DNA of 64,000 nt from Methylocystis bryophila. Lineage in GTDB: Bacteria > Pseudomonadota > Alphaproteobacteria > Rhizobiales > Beijerinckiaceae. The notes under the pieces were generated by a model. It did not search any database, was not told the DNA's origin, and worked only from the letters and a program-made list of their open reading frames with translations. The stretch is from assembly GCF_027925445.1 (NCBI RefSeq), contig NZ_AP027149.1, forward strand, positions 2,926,501 through 2,990,500. The letters are read 5' to 3'. Positions 51,296-60,319 of this stretch are shown here, piece after piece. Numbering within the stretch: the stretch's first letter is position 1; each line of letters starts with the position of its first letter. The translations under genes were made by a program, and so were the position numbers.

Positions 51296-51532
51296 GCCGT
51301 CCCATTCCCATTGCGCACATGTCGCCCCGAGCCCTTCAAGGAGCGTCGCGGGCGTCTCTCCAACGTCCCTCGTTAAGCTGAGGCCAGCGCTTTACCTGGA
51401 CGTTAATCCTCTAAGGCTTTGGGGAGACATGCCTTCCCAATCCTTAACCGGGACAGGAGGCTCCCAAATTCGGGTGGAATTGGGGCGAGGGCAGCCAATC
51501 GGGTGAAACGGCGCCGCCCATCGTCTTGCTTA

Positions 51533-51648
51533 GCGCGATTCCTTATCGCTCGAACGGAATCGTTCGAGCGATAAGGAATCGCGCCAAATCAAAAGATTGG
51601 AGCATGTCCTGACCGGAAAACCGCTTCGCACTATTCCGTGACATGCTC
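51533..51648. repeat. Longest composite intergenic palindrome of the CTCGAACG/GAGCATGTC families
   Basis: First hairpin: perfect 24-base arms (51533-51556 and 51561-51584), starting GCGCGATTCCTTATCGCTCG, loop GAAT. Second: GAGCATGTC (51600-51608) with GACATGCTC (51640-51648), inner CCGGAAAACC...ATTCCGTG. It is related to copies at 19477-19578, 13417-13466 and 38361-38392. It lies in the gene-free 51296-51721 gap between rlpA and the end of recJ. The remaining bases of that gap show nothing else. Confidence 0.85.
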
Positions 51649-51721
51649 TGGAGGCTCCCAGGCCGGCTCGAAGGATCAGGCTGCTTGTTCGCTCTCCAAG
51701 GCGCCGGAACCCGGAGCCTCC

Positions 51722-53524
51722 TCACGAGCTCGATGCGGGCGCGAGGTCGACAAGCAGCGCGTCGACCTTCTCCGTCCCCCGCCATTCCCCCACTGACAGG
51801 CGCAGCGCGACGTGGAAGGCGCCGCCGCGACCCTTGCTCAGCGCGGCGCCGAGCGGCGTGTCGGCCGCGCGGAAGAGCATGGCGTCGACCCCCGCCCCGT
51901 CGCCAGCGGTGAAGCGCGCGCGCAAATGGCTGTCGCCGACCGGGGCCACGAAGGCCAGGCGATGCGCCGGAAGGGCGAAGACGGGCTCGCTGTTACCCTG
52001 CCCGTATGGGCCGGCCTGCTCAATGAGCCGCAGGCGCTCGAGAGAAGCGCCGCGCGCGGTCACGGCGCCGTCGAGCCAAAGCCCCTCCGCTTGCCGCGCG
52101 GTTTCGACGTCGCTCTCCAGAGTCTCATTCATAAAGTCGCGAAAGGCGTCGAGCTTGTCGCGGGCGACCGTCACGCCGGCCGCCATCGCATGGCCGCCGC
52201 CTCTTTCGGCGAGCCCCTTCTGGACAGCGCCCCGGACTGCTTTTCCCAGATCGACGCCACTTAAACCTCTACCTGAACCAGAAGCTATTTCTCCTTTAAA
52301 ATTAAGTGCAAATGAAGGAATCTTAAACCTCTCCTTTAACTTTGCGGCGACGAGGCCGAGCACGCCTGGGTGCCAATCTGCGGCGCCAAGGACGAGGCAG
52401 GAGATCCGGTTGGAGCGCGCCAACGCCTCCTCCGCGGCGTCAATCGCCAGTGCGACCGTCGCCTTTTCGAGCGCCTGACGCTCGCCGTTCAGCCGGTCGA
52501 GCTCGCGCGCGCCAGCCAGGGCGGCGGCTGGGTCGCGCTCCAAAAGCAGCCTCGCCCCGAGTCCGGCGTCGCCGATCCGCCCCCCGGCGTTGATTCGGGG
52601 ACCCAAGACAAAGCCCAGGCGCCAGGCGCTCGGTCGCCCATCCATTCGGGCGGCGTCCATCAGCGCCGCGAGGCCTAGGCGTCGGCGTCCCCGCATGACG
52701 CCGAGCCCTCCGGCGACCAAGGCTCGATTGAGTCCCGTAAGCGGGGCGACGTCCGCGACGGTCGCCAGCGCCGCGAGATCGAGAGCCTCGAGCAGGTCGG
52801 GCGCTTCGCGCGAAGCCCAATGATCGCGCTTGCGCAATTCGCGCGAAACCGCGACGAGCGTCAGAAAGACCAAGCCCGCGGCGCAGAGAGCCCCCTGCCC
52901 CGAGAGATCATCCTGCCGGTTCGGATTGACGACGAGCGCATCCGGGAGCGCCTCCGCGGCCTGATGATGGTCGATGACGAGAGTCGAGAGGCCGAGCGCC
53001 CGCGCCCGGGCAAGCGGCTCAAAGCTCACCGTGCCGCAGTCCAGGGTGACGAGCAGCGTCGCGCCGCGTTCGGCAAGCGCCTCGATCGCCTCGACGTTGG
53101 GGCCGTAGCCCTCGGTGATGCGATCGGGAATGTGAATGAAGGGGGCGGGCGCCCCGGCGGCGACCAGAAATTCGGCGAGAAGCGCCGAGGAGCAGGCGCC
53201 GTCGACGTCGTAGTCCCCGAAAATGGCGATCTGCTCGCGGGCTTGGATGGCCTCCGCGAGCCGCAAGGTCGCCGCCTCCATATCGAGCAAGCTGTAAGGC
53301 TCGGGCAGCAGATCGCGCAGCTTCGGCGCAAGGTAGCCCGGCGCCGCCTCCACGGAGACGCCGCGCCCCGCGAGCACGCGGGCGAGGAGCGGGTCATAGC
53401 CATGGGCCGTGCTGAGCGCTTCGGCGAGCCCCTCGCCTTCGCGCGTGAGCCGCGACGACCAGCGTCGCCCCATCACGGAGGCTTCGACGCCGAGAAAGCT
53501 TTCCGAGATCTTAAGAGACGCCAC
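51722..53524 (-). CDS. recJ: Single-stranded-DNA-specific exonuclease RecJ
   Basis: About 600 residues. The DHH phosphoesterase core has IAIFGDYDVDGACSSALL (metal-binding DxD), then LDCGTVSFE and LVIDHHQ (the DHH motif). The DHHA1 domain follows, with ASGSGRGLSG and GGGHAMAAGV. RecJ digests single-stranded DNA 5'-3' in recombination and mismatch repair. The GTG at 53524 is favoured because GGAG lies 8 bases upstream; an ATG at 53557 extends the frame. A block of about 28 codons at 52261-52340 (KLKERFKIPSFALNFKGEIA) is strongly AT-rich, about 34% GC by hand count, against about 70% in the adjacent coding bases, although the protein motif is conserved. Confidence 0.95.
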   Translation of the reverse strand: MASLKISESFLGVEASVMGRRWSSRLTREGEGLAEALSTAHGYDPLLARVLAGRGVSVEAAPGYLAPKLRDLLPEPYSLLDMEAATLRLAEAIQAREQIAIFGDYDVDGACSSALLAEFLVAAGAPAPFIHIPDRITEGYGPNVEAIEALAERGATLLVTLDCGTVSFEPLARARALGLSTLVIDHHQAAEALPDALVVNPNRQDDLSGQGALCAAGLVFLTLVAVSRELRKRDHWASREAPDLLEALDLAALATVADVAPLTGLNRALVAGGLGVMRGRRRLGLAALMDAARMDGRPSAWRLGFVLGPRINAGGRIGDAGLGARLLLERDPAAALAGARELDRLNGERQALEKATVALAIDAAEEALARSNRISCLVLGAADWHPGVLGLVAAKLKERFKIPSFALNFKGEIASGSGRGLSGVDLGKAVRGAVQKGLAERGGGHAMAAGVTVARDKLDAFRDFMNETLESDVETARQAEGLWLDGAVTARGASLERLRLIEQAGPYGQGNSEPVFALPAHRLAFVAPVGDSHLRARFTAGDGAGVDAMLFRAADTPLGAALSKGRGGAFHVALRLSVGEWRGTEKVDALLVDLAPASSS

Positions 53525-54037
53525 GCCATATGCTCCAGAATCAGACAGGCGGAGCATGGCGAGCGGGAGGCGTCCGGGTCAATGGCGGCGAATGCCTCCT
53601 TGTTTAGACAAAGGGGAGGCATTCGCCGCGTAAAGCGCTCAGACCCGCAACGACAATTCGCGGAACTCTCGGTGGTCGGCAAGGACCTCGTAAACTTCGT
53701 CCTGCTCCCTCACGACGCCGGGAGCGATGCAACCCGGGATCTCGGAGGACGCCACGAAAGACGCGCATAGTCCCAAAGGGCCAGGCTCCCCATTAACGAC
53801 TTATTAATAATTGCGTGCGTTCGAAAATTGGTTGCGTGCTGAGTTAGTCGATTCGTGCGGCGCTCTTAAAATCTGCGCCGCGCCCCTTACAAGAGAACGT
53901 GGCGCGCTCTTCAAAAGAGCCCGGCGCCGAGCCATGCGCTGCGCTGATTCGTCATGAGGCGTGCAATTTTTACATAAGCTACAGTTTTGTCAAATGATTC
54001 TCCCTGAATCGAGCGATGCGGCCGACGACGCCGGCCC
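53525..54037. other. Gene-free region with a long hairpin upstream of recJ
   Basis: About 500 bases. A perfect 15-base stem (53585-53599 and 53615-53629, core GGCGAATGCCTCC) with a 15-base loop lies 28 to 100 bases upstream of the recJ ATG option. Further on, 53795-53870 and 53960-54000 are AT-rich and may carry promoters for recJ or for the lipase gene. No gene is recognisable. Confidence 0.5.
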
Positions 54038-55366
54038 TTGAACGCCTTGCCCCTCAGCCCAATCTTATCAAGGGAATTGCGTAGGAATGGGCCCCTTCCC
54101 TTTAAACCCGAGCGCCCCGTGCGCATTTACCCGGCTGGGAGGCCGACGACGGTGCGTGCGAGAACAATCGTCTTCATTCATGGCATGGGCGGCTGGGGAC
54201 CCGAGGACCTCGGCGGCCTCTATCCCTATTGGGGCGATGCGTTGCGCCAAATGGGATCCCCCTTCCGCGTCTTCGAGGCGAAATGCGGCCCGATCAGCTC
54301 GCTGCACGATCGCGCCTGCGAGGTTTTCGCCCAGATCAAGGGGACGCGGATCGACTATGGCGAGGCGCATAGCGAGGAAGCCGGCCATGCGCGTTTCTCG
54401 CGCGACTTCACGGGGCGCGGCTTCCTGAGCGATTGGTCGGAGGACAATCCCGTCATCCTTATCGGCCACAGCGCCGGCGCGCCGACCGCGCTGCTCTTCC
54501 AGAAGCTCCTGGCGCAGGATTTTTGGGGCGTGGGCTCCAACGCCAATTGGATCGAGGGGATCGTCTCCATCGCCGGCGCGCTCAACGGCTCGACGCTGGC
54601 CTACAACCTTTGCAATGACGCGACCGGTCGCCTGCAGGCGCGCCCCAGCGCCCTGGTCGGCCAGGCTCTCTCGCTGCTCTCGCGCGTGCTGCATTTCGGC
54701 TCGCCGCCGCTCTTCGATCTCCATCTCGACCAGTGGACCGGGATGGGCGAGGGGTCGGATCGCGCGGCTTTCGGTCGATTTGCGGCGAGCGACGACAATC
54801 TTCTCCACGACATGACGCTGCACGGCGCGCGCCGCACGCTCGAGCACTGCGAGACCTTCGAGGAAAGCTACTATCTCTCCCTCGTCGCCTGCGCGACGTC
54901 GCCGGGGCGGCGCCTGCCCTTCCTCGCGCCGGTCGAACGGCCGGATCTCGCGATGATCGTGAGACAGCCCTATGGCGGCCTTTATATTTGCCATCGTGGG
55001 GAGTTTGCGGCGCCGCCGATCGACGGCTGGGGCGAGGGCGATTTGACGATGGAGCAATGGCGGGCCAATGACGGCTGCGTCAATACGATCTCGCAGCGCT
55101 ATCCCTTCTTGGCCGGACGGCACCCGATTGGCGGCGAGGGCGTGTTTTTAAACGATCGACTCGGACCGGGCGGCTGGTTTTACGAGAATCTCGAAGACGC
55201 CACAGGCCGCAAGTTCGACCATCTCGATCCGGTGCATGGCGCGCTGACGCGCACCTCGGCCGCTCAGCGCGAGGCGCATCGGAAGCTTTACACGAAGCTC
55301 TATTGGCGTCTGCTTTCGCTGGGGGAGGAGGCGGAGGAGTTCGCCGCTCGAGCGGCTTGCCAATAG
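54038..55366 (+). CDS. Family I.5-like zinc lipase homologue
   Basis: 442 residues. The sequence follows thermophilic Bacillus/Geobacillus family I.5 lipases. TIVFIHGMGGWGPEDLGGL is the oxyanion-hole region; the nucleophile elbow is GHSAG. The catalytic Asp is in ANDGCVNTIS and the catalytic His in FDHLDPVHG. The structural zinc ligands also appear kept: Asp in SSLHDRACEVF, the His pair in IDYGEAHSEEAGHARF, and Asp in LHLDQW. No signal peptide is visible, unlike secreted I.5 enzymes, and it is about 50 residues longer. TTG at 54038 is the start used; the true start could lie further downstream. Likely hydrolyses esters or triglycerides in the cytoplasm. Confidence 0.8.
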   Translation: MNALPLSPILSRELRRNGPLPFKPERPVRIYPAGRPTTVRARTIVFIHGMGGWGPEDLGGLYPYWGDALRQMGSPFRVFEAKCGPISSLHDRACEVFAQIKGTRIDYGEAHSEEAGHARFSRDFTGRGFLSDWSEDNPVILIGHSAGAPTALLFQKLLAQDFWGVGSNANWIEGIVSIAGALNGSTLAYNLCNDATGRLQARPSALVGQALSLLSRVLHFGSPPLFDLHLDQWTGMGEGSDRAAFGRFAASDDNLLHDMTLHGARRTLEHCETFEESYYLSLVACATSPGRRLPFLAPVERPDLAMIVRQPYGGLYICHRGEFAAPPIDGWGEGDLTMEQWRANDGCVNTISQRYPFLAGRHPIGGEGVFLNDRLGPGGWFYENLEDATGRKFDHLDPVHGALTRTSAAQREAHRKLYTKLYWRLLSLGEEAEEFAARAACQ

Positions 55367-55392
55367 TCCACGAAAGCGCGAAGCGGCAAGCT

Positions 55393-55815
55393 CTAAAAGG
55401 CGAGCGCCGCGGCGCGAAGCGTGAGGGCAAGCAGGACGAGGGATGACGCGGCAAAGATCCAAAAGCGCAGCAGGATGATGTTCGTGGTCGCTTGCACGAG
55501 ACTATGCGCGACGCGCAGCGTCACATAGCTCCAGGAAAGCGCTGTGTTGATGAGATCTCCGGCGCCGAGCATCGCGAGCGTTAACGCCACCGCGTAGAAA
55601 AGCGTCGGCTGTTCGAGCAGGTGATTGTAATTATCCGCTTTCCATCGCGTTTGGGCGGGAATCTGGGCGTTGAACGCCTCCTTCGTCTGCTCGGGATCGA
55701 GCTTGACGCGGCCTTTGCGAATGGCCGGAATGCGCGTCGCGTAAAGCCATGCCCACATCACGAAGGTCCACAGGACCAGCGCAATGATCGGCGCGAAAAG
55801 CGTGCTGTGCTGCAT
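55393..55815 (-). CDS. MAPEG family membrane protein
   Basis: 140 residues with four membrane helices: IIALVLWTFVMWAWLY, then LLEQPTLFYAVALTLAML, SWSYVTLRVAHSLVQATTN and FWIFAASSLVLLALTL. The central NHLLEQPTLFY and RVAHS motifs belong to the MAPEG family, which includes glutathione transferases and peroxidases of eukaryotes; bacterial members are uncharacterised. The start follows an ATG at 55815 with a weak ribosome binding site. It is convergent with the lipase gene. Confidence 0.9.
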   Translation of the reverse strand: MQHSTLFAPIIALVLWTFVMWAWLYATRIPAIRKGRVKLDPEQTKEAFNAQIPAQTRWKADNYNHLLEQPTLFYAVALTLAMLGAGDLINTALSWSYVTLRVAHSLVQATTNIILLRFWIFAASSLVLLALTLRAAALAF

Positions 55816-55872
55816 CTATTGGCCCCCTATATCCGATCCGCCAGCGGATGGCGGCTAGCATAAGCGATTGGA

Positions 55873-56535
55873 TCAGCGCGCTCTATCGCGATCACGTAAC
55901 GGCATGACGATTCCGACCATATCCACGGCGATATGCGCCAGGCCGTTCGCCCACAAATCCCCGGTCGCCGCGTAAAACGCGGTGAACACGCCGCCGCCGA
56001 GCAGGCCGATGGTCAGCGACGGCGCCATCCCCCAGAGGGGGATATGGGCGATGGAAAATGCGATGGACACGAGGACGAGCGCGGCCGCGGGCCCGACCCA
56101 TTCCATCAGCAAATTATAACCAACCCCTCGGTAGAGCGCTTCTTCGAGCGTCGCGACAACCAGGACGGCGGCGACGAGCGTGGAGAGCCGAAGTTGCCGC
56201 AACTCGGCAAATCCCTGCTCGAAGCCTGTGGCTCCGAGCCACTCGCGCCCCTTCGCCAGACAAGGGCCGATGAACCAAATGAAGGATGCGGCGAGCGCCA
56301 AGGCCAGTAGCGGCGTGCGCCAGGTCGGGAGCGACAAGCCAATGCTGGCCAACGCTTTGTGCAGGGGGCCAAGGCAGAGGAGAATCGCAGCCGCGGTTAT
56401 CGCCGCCAAAAGGATTTGAGCCCCTATATTCGCAAGGTTTAGCGCGCCTCGCCGCGCCATGCTCCTTGTCGCCGCCGCCACGAGAAGCGGGCCAGAGAGC
56501 GCCAGACAGAGCGTTGCGAGAAAAGCGCCTTGCAT
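55873..56535 (-). CDS. CPBP family intramembrane protease (CAAX/Abi)
   Basis: About 220 residues with six to eight membrane helices. The active-site motifs of the CPBP family are visible: EExxxR in LEEALYRGVGY, FxxxH in FSIAHIPLWG, and the late His in LAHIAVDMVG. Relatives process CAAX proteins or act in bacteriocin self-immunity. The start is unclear: MQGAFLATL at 56535 has no good ribosome binding site, while the open frame continues to 56646. It is divergent from ispDF with little space, and its substrate is unknown. Confidence 0.85.
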   Translation of the reverse strand: MQGAFLATLCLALSGPLLVAAATRSMARRGALNLANIGAQILLAAITAAAILLCLGPLHKALASIGLSLPTWRTPLLALALAASFIWFIGPCLAKGREWLGATGFEQGFAELRQLRLSTLVAAVLVVATLEEALYRGVGYNLLMEWVGPAAALVLVSIAFSIAHIPLWGMAPSLTIGLLGGGVFTAFYAATGDLWANGLAHIAVDMVGIVMPLRDRDRAR

Positions 56536-56657
56536 TTTTGAACATAACCACGTTCGCGACGCCAGCGCAGCTCTCTCGAGAATGCGCCCCGAGCGGGGCT
56601 GGGCGGCGCGGCGCTGACGATTGACGTCACTGCGAAAAGGCGACAAGGCTTTCGCGC

Positions 56658-57854
56658 ATGAACGCCCTCTCTTCTCTCGCCTTTCTCGTCGTCGCCGGGG
56701 GACGCGGCGTCCGCGCCGGCGCGGGCGCGCCCAAGCAATATCGGCCGCTGCTGGGCAAGAGTCTTCTCTCGCGCACGCTCGAGGCGCTGCATGTCGCTGC
56801 GCCCTCGGCTCTTCTGCAGACGGTCATTCACGCGGACGACGGGGAGGCCTTCGACGCTTGCGCCGCCGAGCTTTCCGAGCCGGCGCGCCGCCGTCTGGCC
56901 GATCCCGCTAGAGGCGGCGTCTCGCGCCAGGAAAGCGTGAGGAACGGCCTCGAGGCGCTGGCGCGCCTCGAGACTCCGCCCAAGATCGTGCTGATCCACG
57001 ACGCGGCCCGCCCCTTCGCCGACGCCTCGCTCATCGAGCGGGCGATCGACGCGGCCCGCGACTTCGGCGCGGCGGCGCCGGGCGTGCCGATCGGCGACAC
57101 GATCAAGGAGGTCGACGCCATGGGCTGCGTCGTCTCGACCCCGGAGCGCGCCCGGCTGCGCGGGGTGCAAACGCCCCAGGCCTTTTCCTTCGAGCTGATC
57201 CTCGCCGCGCATCGCGCTTGCGCCGGCTCCAAGGTCGAGTTCACCGACGACGCCATGGTCGCCGAGCACGCGGGCGCGTCGGTGCATATATTCGCGGGCG
57301 ACCCCAAAAACTTCAAGCTGACGACGCCGGAGGATTTTTTGCGCGCGACGAACGAGCTTCTGGCCGCCCTGCCCGATGTGCGCGTCGGCCAGGGATTCGA
57401 CGTGCACGCCTTCGCCGAGGGCGCTGAGATCTATCTCGGCGGCGTGGCCATTCCGCACGCGAAGGGGCTCGCGGGTCACTCCGACGCCGACGTGCTCGCG
57501 CATGCGATCACCGACGCGATTTTCGGCGCCCTGGCCGAGGGCGACATCGGCGCGCATTTCCCGCCCTCCGATCCGCAATGGAAGGGCGCGGCCTCCGCGA
57601 TCTTCCTGCAGCACGCCGTCGAGCGCGTGAAGGCGCGCGGCGGCATGATCGCCCATGTGGACGCGACGGTGATCTGCGAGGCGCCGAAAATCGGCCCGCA
57701 TCGCGACGCGATCCGCGCGAGCCTCGCGAAGATCATGGGCGTTGCGGAAGATCGCGTCGCGCTGAAGGCCACGACGACGGAAAAGCTGGGGTTTACGGGC
57801 CGCGGCGAGGGCGTCGCGGCGATGGCGACGGCGACCGTGCGCCTGCCGGGGTGA
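56658..57854 (+). CDS. ispDF: Bifunctional IspD/IspF (MEP pathway)
   Basis: 398 residues joining two enzymes of isoprenoid synthesis. The N-terminal IspD half has VVAGGRGVRAGAGAPKQYRP and IHADDGE, and converts MEP plus CTP to CDP-ME. The C-terminal IspF half starts near RVGQGFDVHAF and has metal ligands in FDVH and HSDADVLAHAITDAI, plus GDIGAHFPPSD, and cyclises CDP-MEP. This fusion is usual in alphaproteobacteria. It is followed by two GC-rich hairpins and the convergent proC gene. Confidence 0.96.
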   Translation: MNALSSLAFLVVAGGRGVRAGAGAPKQYRPLLGKSLLSRTLEALHVAAPSALLQTVIHADDGEAFDACAAELSEPARRRLADPARGGVSRQESVRNGLEALARLETPPKIVLIHDAARPFADASLIERAIDAARDFGAAAPGVPIGDTIKEVDAMGCVVSTPERARLRGVQTPQAFSFELILAAHRACAGSKVEFTDDAMVAEHAGASVHIFAGDPKNFKLTTPEDFLRATNELLAALPDVRVGQGFDVHAFAEGAEIYLGGVAIPHAKGLAGHSDADVLAHAITDAIFGALAEGDIGAHFPPSDPQWKGAASAIFLQHAVERVKARGGMIAHVDATVICEAPKIGPHRDAIRASLAKIMGVAEDRVALKATTTEKLGFTGRGEGVAAMATATVRLPG

Positions 57855-57858
57855 GGGA

Positions 57859-57976
57859 GCTCCCCCTCCCCAACCCTCCCCAGCAAGCGGGAGAGGGAGC
57901 GGACTCGGCGCTCCCGTCAACAGCGCGGAAGGCCGATCGTTAGGGTCCCCTCTCCCGCGATGGCGGGGGAGGGGAC
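57859..57976. repeat. Two CTCCC-rich hairpins between ispDF and proC
   Basis: First: GCTCCCCCTCCC (57859-57870) with GGGAGAGGGAGC (57889-57900), one mismatch. Second: GTCCCCTCTCCCGC (57945-57958) with GCGGGGGAGGGGAC (57963-57976), one G-T type mismatch, loop GATG. They are related to 21159-21184. Between convergent genes they could end transcription from both sides. Confidence 0.75.
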
Positions 57977-57992
57977 AGGGCCGTTCTCGCTC

Positions 57993-58814
57993 CTACCCCG
58001 ACAGCTCCGCCGCCCGGCGCTTGGCGGCCGCAACTGCGCTGGCCATCAGCGGGGCAAGCCCGTCCTGCTGCGCCATGAGCACGGCGAGCGCAGCCGCGGT
58101 CGTGCCTCCTGGCGAGGTGACATTCTCGCGCAGCGTCGCCGGCGAAAGCTCCGGTGATCGATGCATGAGCTCCCCCGCCCCGCTCACCGTCGCGCGGGCG
58201 AGTTGCGCCGCCAGATCCTCCGGCAGGCCCGCCGCGGCGCCCGCCGCCGCCAGACATTCGGCAAGCAGGAAAACATAAGCCGGCCCCGAGCCCGAGACCG
58301 CCGTCACCGCGTCGATCAATTCCTCGCGCTCGACCCAGACGACATCGCCCGCCGCCTCGAGAAGGCGCTGCGCGACCTCGAGCTGCGCCTCGCTGGTCTC
58401 GGCGTTGGCGAAGGCGCCGGTGATCCCGCGGCCGATCGCGGCCGGCGTGTTGGGCATGGCCCGCACGAAGGCTTTCGCGGCAAGCCTTGCGGAAAGATCG
58501 GCGATCCGCTTGCCGGCGAGGATCGAGACGACGAGCGTTTCCGGCCCGACCAGCGCCGAGAACGTCGGCGCGACGCTTTCGAGCATCTGCGGCTTGATGG
58601 CGAGCAGCACTGTACCGGCCGGCGGCTCTCCTGCGGGGGGACTGCAGCAAAGGACGAAGCCCTGAGCGTTGCAAAGCGCCGCGAGCTCGATGCTCGGGTG
58701 CGGCTCTATAACCTCGACGGACCCCGGCGCGCCCGCGCGGGCGAGCCCCGAGAGCATCGCCGCGCCCATCTTGCCTGCGCCAAGGAAAACAACCCTTTCC
58801 GCCGTCTGCGTCAC
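57993..58814 (-). CDS. proC: Pyrroline-5-carboxylate reductase
   Basis: 273 residues. The NADP-binding motif FLGAGKMGAAM (residues 10-20) begins the Rossmann domain. The C-terminal helical dimer domain has VSGSGPAYVFLLAECLA and the conserved SPGGTTAAALAVLM. It makes proline from pyrroline-5-carboxylate. Its ATG overlaps the YbjN gene stop by 4 bases, a gene pair seen in other alphaproteobacteria. No anomaly is visible. Confidence 0.95.
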   Translation of the reverse strand: MTQTAERVVFLGAGKMGAAMLSGLARAGAPGSVEVIEPHPSIELAALCNAQGFVLCCSPPAGEPPAGTVLLAIKPQMLESVAPTFSALVGPETLVVSILAGKRIADLSARLAAKAFVRAMPNTPAAIGRGITGAFANAETSEAQLEVAQRLLEAAGDVVWVEREELIDAVTAVSGSGPAYVFLLAECLAAAGAAAGLPEDLAAQLARATVSGAGELMHRSPELSPATLRENVTSPGGTTAAALAVLMAQQDGLAPLMASAVAAAKRRAAELSG

Positions 58815-59314
58815 GCTTCGCCCTTCGTCTCGAAGCTCGCGGCCTCAAGCGCCTCCCGGGCGCTCTTCCCCGCCCAGAGCACGAATTGGAACGCCTGATA
58901 GTAGCGCTCGCAGGTCTGCAGCGCGTTGTCGAGATGAGCGGCGCAGAGCGCGCCCGAGGGCTCGGCGCCCCCGACGAGCATGAGCCCATGCCGATGCATC
59001 ACCACGCCCTCCTTGCGCCAGACGTCGAAATGCCCGACCCAGAGCTGCTCGTTGATCGCCGCGACGAGCGCGCCGACCTCTCCGCGCAGCCGCTCAGGAA
59101 CCTTCAGATCGAAGGCGCAAGAAAGGTGAAGGGTCTCGATGTCGGAGAGCCAAGTGAAAGCGACGCGATATTCTGTCCAGCGCCCCGTGACCGAGATCGC
59201 AATCTCATCCTCCTCCTCCCGGTCGAAGACCCAGTCGTTGCTGGCGGCGAGCTGCTCCACCACGTCGACGGGATGTTGCGAGCGGATCGTGTCCTGTTCG
59301 GCTGCGGTGAGCAT
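58811..59314 (-). CDS. YbjN domain protein
   Basis: 167 residues without a signal peptide. The WVFDREEEDEIAISVTGRWT and LHLSCAFDLKVPE strands belong to the YbjN fold (related to type III secretion chaperones), and AINEQLWVGHFDVWRKEGVV is a conserved helix-strand turn. In E. coli YbjN affects motility and stress; in alphaproteobacteria it is typically found upstream of proC, as here (4-base overlap). Function is unknown; it may act as a chaperone. Confidence 0.9.
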   Translation of the reverse strand: MLTAAEQDTIRSQHPVDVVEQLAASNDWVFDREEEDEIAISVTGRWTEYRVAFTWLSDIETLHLSCAFDLKVPERLRGEVGALVAAINEQLWVGHFDVWRKEGVVMHRHGLMLVGGAEPSGALCAAHLDNALQTCERYYQAFQFVLWAGKSAREALEAASFETKGEA

Positions 59315-59764
59315 GTGCCAACCCTTGTTTCTAGGTCTTGGAACGCGACGGCGGAGGAAAGAGGCGCAGTGCGGTCGCTCGATCTACTAACGAGCGGAAC
59401 GCGACGACATTCGAATCGTCTTCACTGCGACTATAATACTCGGAAAATCTTGATTAGGCGAACTTTCCGAAACCTTGCCCCCGGCCGCTTCCGTCTTTGG
59501 AGGAGCCTGCTGGATTCGCCGCTCTAGGTAAAGTCGGCGAGGCTCCGCTCCACAAGCAAGATTTGGGGATAACGGCCCCGGCGGCGTCCGCCCCAAAAGG
59601 AAAGGGCGCGGGCCCTTCGGACCGCGCCGCCAATTTTGCGCAGGACAGGGAGCGCGGTCGTGTATTCCGCCGCTCGGAATCGGACGCGCTCGGCAACTTC
59701 TCAGGCAGAGCGTGTCGGCCTGAACACGACGACAAAGAATCGCCGCCCAGCTTTGGGAACCGCC
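59315..59764. other. Gene-free region between the YbjN and L,D-transpeptidase genes
   Basis: About 450 bases. Short frames on the plus strand lack ribosome binding sites. The part 59395-59455 is AT-rich and may hold the YbjN-proC promoter. No clear hairpin or repeat was found. Confidence 0.35.
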
Positions 59765-60319
59765 TCAGGGCTCCATAATCACCGGCGTCCCGACGCTGAC
59801 GCGGTTATAGAGGTCTGACACATCCTCGTTGCGCATGCGGATGCAACCATAGGATGCGGCGGAGCCGATGGAGGCGCGCATCTTGTTCGTCGTGCCGTGG
59901 ATCGCGACCTCGTTGCGCTCGAGCACGATCGCGCGCGCGCCCATGGGATTGTGCGGCGAGCCGCCGGGAATGACGTCGGGGAGGTTTGGATGATCGCGCC
60001 TGACGGCCTCCGGCGGCGACCAGTCCGGATGCGCATGCATCGAAGCGACATAGGTAGAGCCGGACCATTCCTTGCCGCGCTTCGGCACGGCGATCGGATA
60101 AGACATGGCGGTTCCGTCGCCGTTCACGAGATAAAGACGGCGCTGATGAGCGCTGATCACGATCGTGCCCGGCGCGACCGAGTCGAGGAAGGAGACCCTG
60201 GCGCCCGCCTCAGCCTTTTGCGGTGCAGCCGCGCCAAGGCCGACGACCGTCGCCAGCGCCAGCGCGAGATTGAGCGCGCGCAACCGAGCTGCGCGCAAAA
60301 CGAGCTTCGTCACCATCAT
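59765..60319 (-). CDS. L,D-transpeptidase (YkuD domain), second copy
   Basis: 184 residues with a signal peptide (ALNLALALATVVGLGAAA). The YkuD domain has IVISAHQRRLYLVNGDGTAM, the HGTTNKMRASIGSAASYGCI active site (HxTx...SxGCxR, ending RMRN) and VGTPVIMEP at the end. It is shorter than the paralogue at 29258-29896, lacking the N-terminal acidic region. It would form 3-3 cross-links or link lipoproteins to peptidoglycan. Two adjacent ATG codons (60319, 60316) are possible starts; GGAG is upstream. Confidence 0.92.
   Translation of the reverse strand: MMVTKLVLRAARLRALNLALALATVVGLGAAAPQKAEAGARVSFLDSVAPGTIVISAHQRRLYLVNGDGTAMSYPIAVPKRGKEWSGSTYVASMHAHPDWSPPEAVRRDHPNLPDVIPGGSPHNPMGARAIVLERNEVAIHGTTNKMRASIGSAASYGCIRMRNEDVSDLYNRVSVGTPVIMEP

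Noticed and set aside
56658..57854. IspD-IspF fusion as a novelty
   Set aside because: This fusion is the normal form in alphaproteobacteria.
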